DNA from: Acidobacteriaceae bacterium
Lineage (GTDB): Bacteria; Acidobacteriota; Terriglobia; Terriglobales; Acidobacteriaceae
Assembly (NCBI GenBank): GCA_903642235.1
Contig: CAHJWL010000014.1
Span: 1 to 64,000 of the forward strand
Reading direction: 5' to 3'
DNA: 64,000 nt
Under the pieces are notes generated by a model, which was given only the letters and a program-made list of their open reading frames with translations, was not told the origin of the DNA and did no database searches. The stretch's first letter is position 1. Each line of letters starts with the position of its first letter. Below, one piece after another: positions 17,564-25,968 of this stretch. The translations under genes were made by a program, and so were the position numbers.

Positions 17564-18591
17564 TTACTTACTGGTGCCGCTTCCCGTGAATATGTTCTTC
17601 GGACACATGGCGTGCACGCCGACGTTCCCGTCCACCAGCTCCGAAATGTCGAGATCTACCGCGACACTCGAGAGCATGTACGCATCGTCACGTGTCATAT
17701 GCTTCTCGGTCACCAAGAAGTCGATCATGTCGCGCAGAGCGTGTTCCGTTGCTTCCTTGAGGTCAGGGCTGAAACCCATGCTGATGTAGTGCGTTGGCGT
17801 CTCAGCGCGCGGCCAGAGTAGGCTCTGCCTCTTATGAACAACAAAACGGAAGGTGCCAGTTAGAAATGTCTCCATGGCCGTGATATCTACTTCGCCATTG
17901 CCTTGCCCCGCATGTCCATCACCGGCTATAAAGAGGGCTCCCGCCGCCGCGACGGGGATGTAGAGCGTTGTGCCGGCGACGAGCTCCTTATTATCCATGT
18001 TGCCCGCGTGTGCGAAGGGTGGGGCACTATCGATCCGGCCGCTACCCGGAGCTACACCCATGCTCCCGAAGAACGGACGCAGAGGGATTGCGATGCCGGG
18101 AGCGAAGTGGCCGATCATCGCTTGTCTGTCGAGTGGGATGATGCGATGCCGGCTGTACGGGTACTCCATCGGCAGAAACCCGCGATGCAGCGCAATCCGT
18201 TGCACGCGAAGTCCGCGTCGATCTCCACTTTGAGGATCTGCACCTCAAGCACGTCACCCGGTTCCGCCTCGGCAATCGCAACGGGGCCCGTGAGAATGTG
18301 CCCACCCGGGCCCTTGTCCTTTTCCGGGTAGCCCTTGTACACGGCATCGTTGTACGCGGGAATGTCTCCTGCCTTCACACCCTGCGCAATCAACTGTTCG
18401 TTCGACCCGCAGGTAGACAGAGTCTGTATCCGGACGCTGTCTCCGCTATGAACCGTAATGGCGGGCGGTATGCCTGCGGCATAGTGACCCCACTCCACCG
18501 TGCCCGGGGTGGCCAGCAGGGTGAAGTCACTCGCCTGTGAGGCGAGAGAAGCGGCAAAAAGAACACCGAAGAGCGGCGGAAGACGGTTCAT
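17564..18591 (-). pseudogene. acetamidase/formamidase, interrupted by one frameshift
   Basis: Two overlapping frames read as one protein of the FmdA/AmdA amidase family, about 340 residues. The first (18591 to about 18199) has a signal peptide (ending ASQA), then GTVEWGHYAAGIPPAITVHSGD and GGHILTGPVAIAEAEPGDVLEV. The second picks up at RIALHRGFLPMEYPYSRHRIIPLDR and runs through APGSGRIDSAPPFAHAGNMDNKEL and GDGHAGQGNGEVDITAMET to 17564. One missing base near 18199 (AACGG where AACCGG would restore the frame) joins them. It is either a recent pseudogene or a sequencing error. Intact, it would release ammonia from small amides in the periplasm. Confidence 0.85.
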
Positions 18592-18612
18592 GCAGAAATC
18601 CTCCAGCTCTAG

Positions 18613-18643
18613 AGTGCATCAGGCAATGGGGTCACGATGCACT
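18613..18643. promoter_or_regulatory. inverted repeat upstream of amidase
   Basis: AGTGCATC, 15 bases, GATGCACT: perfect 8-base arms, 22-52 bases upstream of the amidase start on the minus strand. It could be an operator or leader hairpin; no T run follows in either direction. It is the only structured element in the 184-base gap to the glycosyltransferase. Confidence 0.35.
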
Positions 18644-18775
18644 TGGGTGTCTTTGTCTGACGGAAACAATGTCCGATAACACATATTCTGTACAGTTACT
18701 GTGCTGCGTACGTCCCGGAGAAGGCTTCCGAAGCCTGGTAGCCGCGCCGGAACCTGAAGCAATTACCCTATCCTG

Positions 18776-19954
18776 ATGCGTGTGATCCAAACCACCTTCG
18801 GGGTCTTTCATCATTTTGAACTCGCCCGGGAGCTCCTGCGACGCGGCCACCTCGAACGCATCTACTCCACCTTTCCCTGGCCTCGCTTGAAGCGCGAAGA
18901 AATCCCGCGGCAGCTTGTTCGAACCTACCCCTGGGTTCACGCCCCCGAAATGCTCCTCCGCCGCTTTCACTTTGAACCTGCATGGCTTACAGATGAAACG
19001 GGTTGGCTGAATGCTCTCGGGTTCGATCACTTCGTCACAAGAGAGCTTCGTGGTGAGAAAAGGCCGGATGCCTTGATCGCTCTTTCGGGCTCTAGCCTCA
19101 CCGCGGGAAGACGTGTCCAGGCGGAGGGTGGTGTCTTCGTTTGTGATCGTGGCTCGTCCCATCAACGCTTTCAGCAGGAGCTTCTGGCAGAGGAACATGA
19201 GCACTGGGGTCTGCCGCGCCACCGCGCGGACGACCGGGATACCCGCCGCGAAGAAGAAATCTATGCCGTGGCGGACGCTATCACGGTGCCTTCCACCTTC
19301 GCAGCACGCTCATTCACAGCAATGGGAGTGTCAAACGGAAAGATTCACACTATCCCCTACGGCGTTCGATTAGAGAGCTTTATCGGTCAAGGCAAGCCAT
19401 CTCGCGACTGCTTCGAGGTGCTGTTTGCAGGAGCTGTCGGTCTGCGCAAGGGCTTTCCGTATCTGCTGCAGGCCTTCTCTGCCCTTTCCTTGCCAAACAA
19501 ACGGCTGAGAGTGGCTGGAGCCGTGCAGGCGGATGTTCAACTGCTGTTGGATAAGCTGCCGCAGGCCGGAGTCGAATACCTCGGACCTGTACCGCAGAGA
19601 CGGTTGATCGAGCTGATGAGTACGAGTCATGTCATGGTCTTGCCGAGCATCGAGGAGGGTCTGGCTCTCGTGCAAGGTCAGGCACTTGCCTGTGGCTGTC
19701 CGGTCGTTGCCTCGACAAACACAGGAGCGGAAGACCTGTTTATCGACGGCGTCGAGGGTTTCATCGTTCCAATCCGCGACCCCGACGCGCTGCGCGACCG
19801 CATGCAGCGTCTTGCCGACGAGCCCCAACTGCAGCAGGAGATGAGCGCAGCGGCGCTTAGGAGGGTTCGGCAGCTTGGTGGCTGGAACGACTACGGTGAC
19901 CGATGGGAGCATCTTCTTCACACGCTGACGGGGCAGCCGCCACCTACGAAATGA
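18776..19954 (+). CDS. glycosyltransferase family 4 (GT-B fold)
   Basis: 392 residues, cytoplasmic. The N-terminal acceptor half begins MRVIQTTFGVFHHFELARELLRRGH. The C-terminal donor half shows FAGAVGLRKGFPYLLQAF, LPSIEEGLALVQGQALACGCPVVASTNTGAEDLF (the E-x7-E nucleotide-sugar motif) and GFIVPIRDPDAL. It transfers a sugar from a nucleotide donor to an unknown glycan or lipid. It stands alone with no polysaccharide cluster. Its last 37 bases overlap the convergent thiS gene. Confidence 0.9.
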   Translation: MRVIQTTFGVFHHFELARELLRRGHLERIYSTFPWPRLKREEIPRQLVRTYPWVHAPEMLLRRFHFEPAWLTDETGWLNALGFDHFVTRELRGEKRPDALIALSGSSLTAGRRVQAEGGVFVCDRGSSHQRFQQELLAEEHEHWGLPRHRADDRDTRREEEIYAVADAITVPSTFAARSFTAMGVSNGKIHTIPYGVRLESFIGQGKPSRDCFEVLFAGAVGLRKGFPYLLQAFSALSLPNKRLRVAGAVQADVQLLLDKLPQAGVEYLGPVPQRRLIELMSTSHVMVLPSIEEGLALVQGQALACGCPVVASTNTGAEDLFIDGVEGFIVPIRDPDALRDRMQRLADEPQLQQEMSAAALRRVRQLGGWNDYGDRWEHLLHTLTGQPPPTK

Positions 19955-20139
19955 ACCACTTCCAACCGATCTCCATCCCCAATGACCACATCTTTCCAGG
20001 AACTGCGAGGAACGATCACACCGTTCCGTTCCACGGCTATCCGGTCAGTCTTCATTCCCCGCCCCACCAAAAACTCGTACAGCCCGATCTCACCAGGGCT
20101 TTCCGTCTCAACAGTTTGCCCGTTCAATGTGATCGTCAT
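19918..20139 (-). CDS. thiS: sulfur carrier protein ThiS with C-terminal extension
   Basis: 73 residues of beta-grasp fold: MTITLNGQTVE, then LYEFLVGRGM-x5-AVERNGVIVPRS and VVIGDGDRLEVVHFVGGG. ThiS normally ends at Gly-Gly, which is adenylated and turned into thiocarboxylate to deliver sulfur to the thiazole. Here five residues (CPVSV) follow the glycines, so the tail must be trimmed or the protein cannot work as usual. The extension is coded where thiS overlaps the convergent glycosyltransferase by 37 bases. It is last in thiD-unknown-thiS, nine bases after the previous gene. No thiG or thiF is in the window. Confidence 0.85.
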   Translation of the reverse strand: MTITLNGQTVETESPGEIGLYEFLVGRGMKTDRIAVERNGVIVPRSSWKDVVIGDGDRLEVVHFVGGGCPVSV

Positions 20140-20148
20140 GGCCGGTGT

Positions 20149-20475
20149 TTAGAGTACCAGTCCAGACCCAAGCGACTCTCGGCCAAGATAAGCAGAGGTA
20201 AAGAAGACGTCCCGGTTGCGCTCTGTCAGCAGCACGATCGCGTCTCTGATCGCAGTCGATCGCGGCGTGGTTTCCGCCAGAAGGGGTTTTGTGTCTTCCA
20301 GATACTCAATCGCATGTGCGAGGCATTCGAGAGCTCGCGCGTTCTGTCGATCCAGGCGGCGTGCAATGACGCGAGTTTCCACCGCTGGGTAAGGTCTGCG
20401 ATTGCTGTCGGTCAAGACCTGACAAGGAGCATAACCTGGGCGGAAACAGAGTTGGAAAAAGGATGGCAGCAGCAT
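20149..20475 (-). CDS. hypothetical protein in the thi operon
   Basis: About 108 residues. I prefer the ATG at 20475 because GGAG stands nine bases before it; the frame also opens with TTG at 20520. A possible short hydrophobic N-terminus is followed by a helical, charged body (VIARRLDRQNARALECLAHAIEYLEDTK, then STAIRDAIVLLTERNRDVFFTSAYLG). No family is recognised. It lies between thiD (stop at 20545) and thiS (9 bases downstream) on the same strand, so it is likely co-transcribed and possibly connected with thiamine, though a chance neighbour is equally possible. Confidence 0.6.
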   Translation of the reverse strand: MLLPSFFQLCFRPGYAPCQVLTDSNRRPYPAVETRVIARRLDRQNARALECLAHAIEYLEDTKPLLAETTPRSTAIRDAIVLLTERNRDVFFTSAYLGRESLGSGLVL

Positions 20476-20544
20476 AAAGAGCATCTCCAGTGTTGCGGGA
20501 GAGATCGGCCTCGCGAGCAAAAGCTTTAGAGCATCCTTCTGATT

Positions 20545-21381
20545 TTATTGAAGTGCCTCGCGCATCTGGTAGGGCGCTTTGCTCAGCTTCAGTGGTCCCC
20601 TGCCTGACCCCAAACCGGGTGCGTCGCGGAGCCCGCCCTCGACAAAGCGCTTTGCGTGCTGCGCGGCTGCAAGCAGATCCTCTCCCAGCACCAGTCGGCT
20701 CAGTAAAGCGCTCGAAAAGGCACATCCGGTGCCATGCGTCGATCGTGTTGCGATGTGTTCCCCGCTCAACCAGCATGGCTCTCGATCTCGTTCGAGTACG
20801 AGATCTGCCGCGTCAGCCTCTTCGCCTCCGGTAACAATCACGCTTCCCGCGCCTGTCCGATCCAGGAGCGCCCGTGCCGCATCCACAAGGTCGGTAGTGG
20901 CGAGCCGACTCGACTCAAGTAAGGTCGCCAGCTCCTCGCGGTTAGGCGTGATGCAGGTCGCATGAGGGAGCAGCTGAGCAACAAGCAAACGGACCGCGTT
21001 CGGCTCCAGAAGAGCCGTCCCCGAACTGGAGCGCAAGACAGGGTCAACGACAACAGGAATCTTTCTCTGTGAGCGCAGTGCAGTAATGTAGTCAGCCACA
21101 ACCTGCACGATCGCCGCTCCGCCCAGCATGCCAACCTTCACTCCCGAGGCCGGCAGATCTTGTGTGAGCTGGTCCAACATCTCTCGTAGCAGATCCGGAT
21201 CTGTTACGCTGACCCTGCACACACCAACGGTTGATTGCACCGTCAGTGCGGAGAGGCACGCCGTTCCGAACAGCCCATGCGTCGCGAACACCTGCAGGTC
21301 AGCCGTCGCTCCGGCTCCGCTCGAGGGATCAAAGCCAGCAATCGTCAGAACCACGGGCGGTGCGAGTGCGCCGGAAGCCAT
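20545..21381 (-). CDS. thiD: hydroxymethylpyrimidine/phosphomethylpyrimidine kinase
   Basis: Phosphorylates HMP and HMP-phosphate with ATP to supply the pyrimidine half of thiamine. 278 residues from the ATG at 21381; the upstream open frame crosses the promoter and pyrF start and is not real. Ribokinase-fold motifs: VVLTIAGFDPSSGAGATADLQVFATHG, ALTVQSTVGV, VKVGMLGG, PVVVDPVLRSSSG, TPNREEL and the ATP/anion-hole STHGTGCAFSSAL. It heads a thiD-unknown-thiS operon, divergent from pyrF with an 82-base shared gap. I looked for a thi-box riboswitch there and saw none. Confidence 0.95.
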   Translation of the reverse strand: MASGALAPPVVLTIAGFDPSSGAGATADLQVFATHGLFGTACLSALTVQSTVGVCRVSVTDPDLLREMLDQLTQDLPASGVKVGMLGGAAIVQVVADYITALRSQRKIPVVVDPVLRSSSGTALLEPNAVRLLVAQLLPHATCITPNREELATLLESSRLATTDLVDAARALLDRTGAGSVIVTGGEEADAADLVLERDREPCWLSGEHIATRSTHGTGCAFSSALLSRLVLGEDLLAAAQHAKRFVEGGLRDAPGLGSGRGPLKLSKAPYQMREALQ

Positions 21382-21463
21382 ACAGATAAGATAAGCCGAG
21401 GACGACTGGTCCGGATCGTAGGAAACCGTCTCTCCGCGCCGCACCAGGTACCCCGAAAACTCT

Positions 21464-22234
21464 ATGCAGACTGAAACACCCGCGACTTGCGCATTCCAGG
21501 GAACAACCAGTATCGCGCCGTCCAGACAGCCCGAAGACCGGCTGATTGTAGCCCTGGACGTGAGTTCCGCGGCAGAAGCACTGCGTCTGTCTTCTCTGCT
21601 CATTGGTCGTTGCCGCTGGGTCAAGGTTGGCATGGAGCTCTTCTATGCAGAAGGCCGTGATCTGATTTCTCGGCTGCAGGACCAGGGCTTCTGCATCTTT
21701 CTCGACCTGAAACTGCACGATATTCCCAACACCGTCGCAGCTGCGATCCGCTCTGTCGCAGGTCTGAGCGTGCAGATTCTCACGCTGCATGCTGCCGGTG
21801 GGCCTGTCATGCTGGCCGCGGCGGTGGCAGAAGTAAAGCTCCTGCCACAGCCGCCACTGTTGGCCGCAGTGACTGTGCTGACCAGCATCGATCAACCACA
21901 ACTGCTTTCAATTGGGGTACCGGTTTCACCGCAGGAACAGGTTCTTCGGCTCGCGACACTGGCCAGGAACAGCGGTGTACGTGGCCTCGTGTCGTCGCCG
22001 CAGGAGCTGGCGGCACTCCGCCACACCTTCGGCCCCGACCCGGTACTCATTGTCCCTGGGGTACGAGCTGCTGGCAGCCTGGCCGACGATCAACGGCGCA
22101 CGGCAACGCCTGGTATAGCCATTCGACAGGGTGCTTCCCTGCTTGTCGTCGGTCGCCCAATCACCAGGTCAGCAGACCCTGCACGAACCACGGAGACAAT
22201 CCTTGCGGAGATCGCTATGGCGCTCGACGAATAA
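21464..22234 (+). CDS. pyrF: orotidine-5'-phosphate decarboxylase
   Basis: Last step of UMP synthesis. 256 residues. LIVALDVSSAAEAL opens the barrel. VKVGMELFYAEG and FLDLKLHDIPNTVAAA carry the catalytic Lys/Asp network (D-x-K-x-x-D). VPGVRAAG and ASLLVVGRPITRSADPA form the phosphate site. The 20-odd residues before LIVALDV are extra relative to most PyrF, so a later start is possible but no better ribosome site was found. It is divergent from thiD and convergent with the zinc-ribbon gene, with a hairpin between. Confidence 0.95.
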   Translation: MQTETPATCAFQGTTSIAPSRQPEDRLIVALDVSSAAEALRLSSLLIGRCRWVKVGMELFYAEGRDLISRLQDQGFCIFLDLKLHDIPNTVAAAIRSVAGLSVQILTLHAAGGPVMLAAAVAEVKLLPQPPLLAAVTVLTSIDQPQLLSIGVPVSPQEQVLRLATLARNSGVRGLVSSPQELAALRHTFGPDPVLIVPGVRAAGSLADDQRRTATPGIAIRQGASLLVVGRPITRSADPARTTETILAEIAMALDE

Positions 22235-22322
22235 AGTCCGCCTGTAGCCGTCAGAGCTCTCTCCTCCTGCGAACGTGACCGCAAATTTTAGGAAGCTGGA
22301 ATGCGCGCTGTTCTAAAGACCA

Positions 22323-22357
22323 CCGATCGCTGACGAAAGCGACCACCCAGCGATCGG
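22323..22357 (-). terminator. terminator hairpin between pyrF and the zinc-ribbon gene
   Basis: CCGATCGCTG, 15 bases, CAGCGATCGG: a perfect 10-bp stem. It begins 12 bases after the stop of the minus-strand zinc-ribbon gene. On that strand it is followed by TGGTCTTTAGAAC, a weak T tract; on the other side by GCGGCAGTAAAAC. It is probably a shared terminator for convergent genes. Confidence 0.6.
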
Positions 22358-22368
22358 CGGCAGTAAAA

Positions 22369-22548
22369 CTAGAGCTTCTCGAAGAAATCGCACACAGAGC
22401 ACGAGATGTACACGCCGCCCGGTGTGCCGCGCTCACGGTCCTTCACTCGCTTTACGATTCGCGTAGGCTTCGAGCACTTCGGACAATCGGTGCTCTTATT
22501 TGTGTCCATAACCTTCTTACGGTCACCGGTCTTGGCAATCTTCGCCAT
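22369..22548 (-). CDS. small zinc-ribbon protein (59 residues)
   Basis: Begins MAKIAKTGDRKKVMD and ends VCDFFEKL. The middle holds CPKC (residues 22-25) and CSVC (about 50-53), two CxxC pairs 24 residues apart as in ribosomal or transcription zinc ribbons. The N-terminus is strongly basic, so it probably binds RNA or DNA. It is shorter than the usual gene-calling limit, but has codon use like its neighbours and a terminator hairpin 12 bases after its stop. A relation to L31/L33-type ribosomal proteins cannot be excluded, but no such signature is clear. Confidence 0.72.
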   Translation of the reverse strand: MAKIAKTGDRKKVMDTNKSTDCPKCSKPTRIVKRVKDRERGTPGGVYISCSVCDFFEKL

Positions 22549-22714
22549 GGTCTGATGTCTCCTGGTCTTCTCTGTCGCACGCCGTTCCGGCGATGTGTAC
22601 GGTCAGAGGTGGGTTGAGATGGGAGTCACTTGGCAGGTGGCAGCGCGTTCTTCAGCGTAGCCTGACCGCAAATCTCCAAGAATGAGTCTACACGATGCGC
22701 TTGGGCTTCTCAGG

Positions 22715-23788
22715 TCAGGGTTGCGAGGGTCCGGCAGATGGACTCGTTGAATCTTTCGGTTTTGGCATCTGCACGCGCCCGCTACCCCCTGCGGCGGGCG
22801 CCGGCACTGCTTCACCGGGCATACGCAGGCTTGGTGCCGGCGGTGCGCCATCTTCCGGACCCTTCGCCAGATCACCCATCTTGATTTCGCGAGTCGGTCC
22901 CGGTACGTGATAACCGCCCAGTTCGTCCTTGTCATGGATCTGAATCGGCTTGCCGAGCTCAGCGATCTCCAACAGGTTTACGCGATCCCCAGCGAATCGC
23001 ACGAACCGAACTGTCTGCGGAACGTGGCCATAGATCCACTCCTCATAGTGCGATCCGTTTACGTCCTCTCCCGCCCGCTCGTGCACCTTACTATCCGGCT
23101 GACCAAGCGCTGCCAGAACCATGCGATGACTCATCCCGACCAGCACCTCATGCGCGGCAATGGCATTGCGCAGAGCTGGAGGCAGGGTGTCGGCATAGGC
23201 CTGCTCTGAAGATTTCACGCCAAAGTCGATAACGGGCTCAAGCAGCGCCTTCACCTCAGGAGCCGTGATGTCCGGTATGCCATGCGGGAACACCAGGGTC
23301 ACGCGCGCACCAGTAGCCTGCTCCTGTGGCGCAGCACTGGAGTTGTTCAGCTGCACGTGGCTTAGAAATCTATGCTTTGCATAGGGACCACCATTCACGT
23401 CGACGATCAGCCGATTCCCTCTAAGCACCAGAGCTGTAACCTGCACACGGTCTCCCGCTGCCGCTGCCTGCCCCTTCTGAAAGAGTATGTGACGGTACTC
23501 CTGCGGACCGGGAGACAACGCCCCGTTTGCCTGAAGGGTGAGCCCGGCGCCGAGTGGAAGCGCACGATGGGCAAACCCTTGCTCAGCAACCAGCATGCGC
23601 TCAAGATCACGGGATCCACGTTCCGTTAACCGGTCCGAGGAGAGCGGCACATTCGTCGGGGTAAAGTCGGACGCAACGTCTGCGGTTGCGGAGTGTTCGC
23701 CGACCACAAAGACCTGCGCACCGGCGAGGATGGGAACCAGCGTGAGAACAGCTGCGGAGAGACGAAGAATGCGTGCGCCAGGAGCCAT
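22715..23788 (-). CDS. secreted protein with BamE-like module
   Basis: 357 residues from the ATG at 23788 (GAGG upstream). The signal peptide ends LAGAQ near residue 25. The middle is beta-rich. Near residues 225-285, AAHEVLVGMSHRMVLAALGQPDSKV followed by EEWIYGHVPQTVRFVRFAGDRV resembles the SmpA/BamE fold (G-M-s-...-l-G-x-P and a later aromatic strand). The C-terminus is a Pro/Ala/Ser-rich tail. It may be a periplasmic envelope protein; an actual role in Bam assembly is not shown. The upstream CPBP gene (23891) is on the same strand, 102 bases away. Confidence 0.7.
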   Translation of the reverse strand: MAPGARILRLSAAVLTLVPILAGAQVFVVGEHSATADVASDFTPTNVPLSSDRLTERGSRDLERMLVAEQGFAHRALPLGAGLTLQANGALSPGPQEYRHILFQKGQAAAAGDRVQVTALVLRGNRLIVDVNGGPYAKHRFLSHVQLNNSSAAPQEQATGARVTLVFPHGIPDITAPEVKALLEPVIDFGVKSSEQAYADTLPPALRNAIAAHEVLVGMSHRMVLAALGQPDSKVHERAGEDVNGSHYEEWIYGHVPQTVRFVRFAGDRVNLLEIAELGKPIQIHDKDELGGYHVPGPTREIKMGDLAKGPEDGAPPAPSLRMPGEAVPAPAAGGSGRVQMPKPKDSTSPSAGPSQP

Positions 23789-23890
23789 GGCGAACCTCAA
23801 CTAGGCCTAGCTTGCACCTTCGCGACAGCTTTGGCAAGAGTGTCAGCAAGCTCAGCTTGGCCTTGTCAAGTACGCTGTTAAGTGCGCTTT

Positions 23891-24913
23891 TCAGCTCAGT
23901 GAGCCGTCGCGCGAGCCGGTCTGCGGTGTGTTCGGAAGAATTTGAACTAGCGGTGGCGGCGGCGCAGACTGCTCCATCGCAGCGTGAGCTGGCGGCGGGG
24001 CAACGTTCATCGGGAATCCACCTGCAATGACAGGCGGATGGGTATAGGCCCAGGCAAAATCCCGCGTCACTCGGAAGAGCAAGAGGAGGACGCCCAGTAG
24101 CACGACCACGGTCCACGGAGCTGCAATTGGCCCTCGCCCCGCTCCGGTAAATCCACGCGCACCCTGAACCTGCCCCTGAAAGATAGTCGAGAGTTCAGCT
24201 CCGCCAAAGAGCGGGAGTCCGAAGAGAACACCAAGTGCGGCGTTCCAAGCGAAATGCAGTCCCCACGGCAGCCATAGCGCATGTGTTCGCCGCCAGGCCA
24301 TGGCAAGCAGAAGCGCAAAGGTGAAGCTGACAAAGAAAGCTGTCAGACTCCCCATGGAGAAGCTGACGATCACGGCGTACACGGCCGAGAGCAGCAGCGT
24401 CGCGCGATTTGGACCCATAGAGGTCCGTAGCCGCTCGAACCCATACCCGCGGAAGATCGCTTCTGTGGTCAAGGTTGAGAGTGCAATCGTGGCGAGAGAA
24501 ATACCGGCAGCAAGAAGTCCACGCGGCGCGAACCATGTCTGCACAGAGAGCGATCGCCGCAGCACGACCGGCAGAATCGCAAGTACAACCGCTCCCCATC
24601 CGACCGCTCCACCAAGGAACCACTCCCTGCTCGCCGTGGCGCGTGCCGGCAGACTCAGCAGTGCACGCAGCGACGGCGCGCGATAGCCCCGCAGAATATC
24701 CAACGCCAGAAAGCCGAGGATCGTAAGAAATAACAGAAAAGCAGCGGCCATCAACGGAACAAACGCACCAGCGGCTACGGAGTGCAGAAGGCCCGTTGCG
24801 GACCGATCTGCAACCTCTCTACAGGCTGCCCACCATACGAGGGCCAGGCATGTCAGAGTAAATCCGCTCGGAGCTCTTCGTGGCGGTCTCGGCGTGCGAT
24901 TCGAAGCAAACAC
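23891..24913 (-). CDS. CPBP-family membrane protease-like protein
   Basis: 340 residues, about eight membrane helices, GTG start with AGGAG seven bases upstream. CPBP (CAAX/bacteriocin-processing) members carry EExxxR in one helix and HxxxN in another. Here the first motif reads TEAIFRGYGFERL (Thr-Glu instead of Glu-Glu) and the last is LHFAWNAALGVLFGLP. Loss of one glutamate may weaken metal-dependent hydrolysis. A Pro-rich tail (about 305-340) ends the protein. It lies 24 bases from the accA stop (24938), likely in the same transcript as accA. Confidence 0.82.
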   Translation of the reverse strand: MFASNRTPRPPRRAPSGFTLTCLALVWWAACREVADRSATGLLHSVAAGAFVPLMAAAFLLFLTILGFLALDILRGYRAPSLRALLSLPARATASREWFLGGAVGWGAVVLAILPVVLRRSLSVQTWFAPRGLLAAGISLATIALSTLTTEAIFRGYGFERLRTSMGPNRATLLLSAVYAVIVSFSMGSLTAFFVSFTFALLLAMAWRRTHALWLPWGLHFAWNAALGVLFGLPLFGGAELSTIFQGQVQGARGFTGAGRGPIAAPWTVVVLLGVLLLLFRVTRDFAWAYTHPPVIAGGFPMNVAPPPAHAAMEQSAPPPPLVQILPNTPQTGSRDGSLS

Positions 24914-24937
24914 GGCTTGGTACTCCTGGACTGCTGC

Positions 24938-25795
24938 TCAGGCGTTCTCATAGAACTGCGCGATAGTGCGGAATTTCTCATAACGCTTATGCCGCCTCGC
25001 CTCATCAGGCAGTGTCAGCAGCTCAGCGAGATTGCGTCGAAGACTTGCCCCGAGAAGATCAATCGCTTGTGTTGCGTCAACTTGTGACCCACCTTCCGGC
25101 TCTTTCACAATCTCATCGACGCAGCCAAGCTGCCTAACGTCATAAGCGGTGTACTTCAAAGCAGCCGCGGCCTGCTGTCGCTTGGCAGCATCCTTCCACA
25201 TGATGGAGGCGCAGCCCTCAGGAGAGATGACCGAGTAGATGGCGTTCTCAAGCATCAGAACGCGATCGGCAACAGCCAGCGCCAAGGCTCCGCCCGACCC
25301 TCCCTCTCCCGTAATCGTGGCGATCACCGGAACACGAAGCCGCGACATCTCCAGCAGATTCCGCGCGATGGCCTCCCCCTGCCCGCGCTCTTCAGCGCCA
25401 ATGCCGGGGTTTGCTCCTGCCAGATCGATAAAGGTAAACACCGGATGGCCGAACTTCTCGGCAATCTTCATAGCACGCAAGGCTTTGCGGTATCCCTCCG
25501 GGTCGGGGCTTCCAAAGCGGCGCGCCACGCGCTCCTTTAGAGTCCGCCCTTTAAGGTTTGCGATCACAAGTATGGGTTGTTCCTCGAATCGTGCCATGCC
25601 GCAGGCAAGCGCCGCGTCATCGCCAAAGGCCCGGTCGCCATGGATCTCGCTATAGTCAGTAAAAAGCGCGTCGACAAAGTCCATCGGATAAGGGCGTTGC
25701 GGATCTCGAGCGATCTCCGTCCTTCGCCACGCCTCCGGAACGACAGGTGGGGCCGCCGGTGTGCTTATTGCTGGTCTACGGTCCTGGTCGGGCAT
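24938..25795 (-). CDS. accA: acetyl-CoA carboxylase carboxyltransferase subunit alpha
   Basis: Makes malonyl-CoA with AccD in fatty-acid synthesis. 285 residues from ATG 25795 with AAGGTGA upstream. RDPQRPYPMDFVDALFTDYSEIHGDR, GKPVFTF-like FGHPVFTFIDLAGANPGIGAEERGQGEAIARNL, GEGGSGGALALAVADRVLMLE and YSVISPEGCASIMWKDA are standard. The usual helical N-terminal stretch before the RDPQRPY segment (about 40-50 residues) is missing, making this AccA short; only a Pro/Ala-rich leader replaces it. accD is not in the window. It follows dnaE with a 173-base gap. Confidence 0.94.
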   Translation of the reverse strand: MPDQDRRPAISTPAAPPVVPEAWRRTEIARDPQRPYPMDFVDALFTDYSEIHGDRAFGDDAALACGMARFEEQPILVIANLKGRTLKERVARRFGSPDPEGYRKALRAMKIAEKFGHPVFTFIDLAGANPGIGAEERGQGEAIARNLLEMSRLRVPVIATITGEGGSGGALALAVADRVLMLENAIYSVISPEGCASIMWKDAAKRQQAAAALKYTAYDVRQLGCVDEIVKEPEGGSQVDATQAIDLLGASLRRNLAELLTLPDEARRHKRYEKFRTIAQFYENA

Positions 25796-25968
25796 GGTCA
25801 CCTTGGCGGAACAAACCTTATTGTAACGGAACGAGGTAAACGCAAGCTCGAGCACTGCAGTCTGAACTGCGCGGAATCATGCTCTGTTTTGATGCCGACC
25901 GGGTATGCGATGGAGAGCTCTTCAAGAGACAGAGACCTGGGCGAGATGTGCAGTCTCGAAATCTCGAC

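Noticed and set aside
21382..21463. TPP riboswitch before thiD
   Set aside because: The gap is only 82 bases and the thi-box core (CTGAGA, ACCTGA) was not seen.
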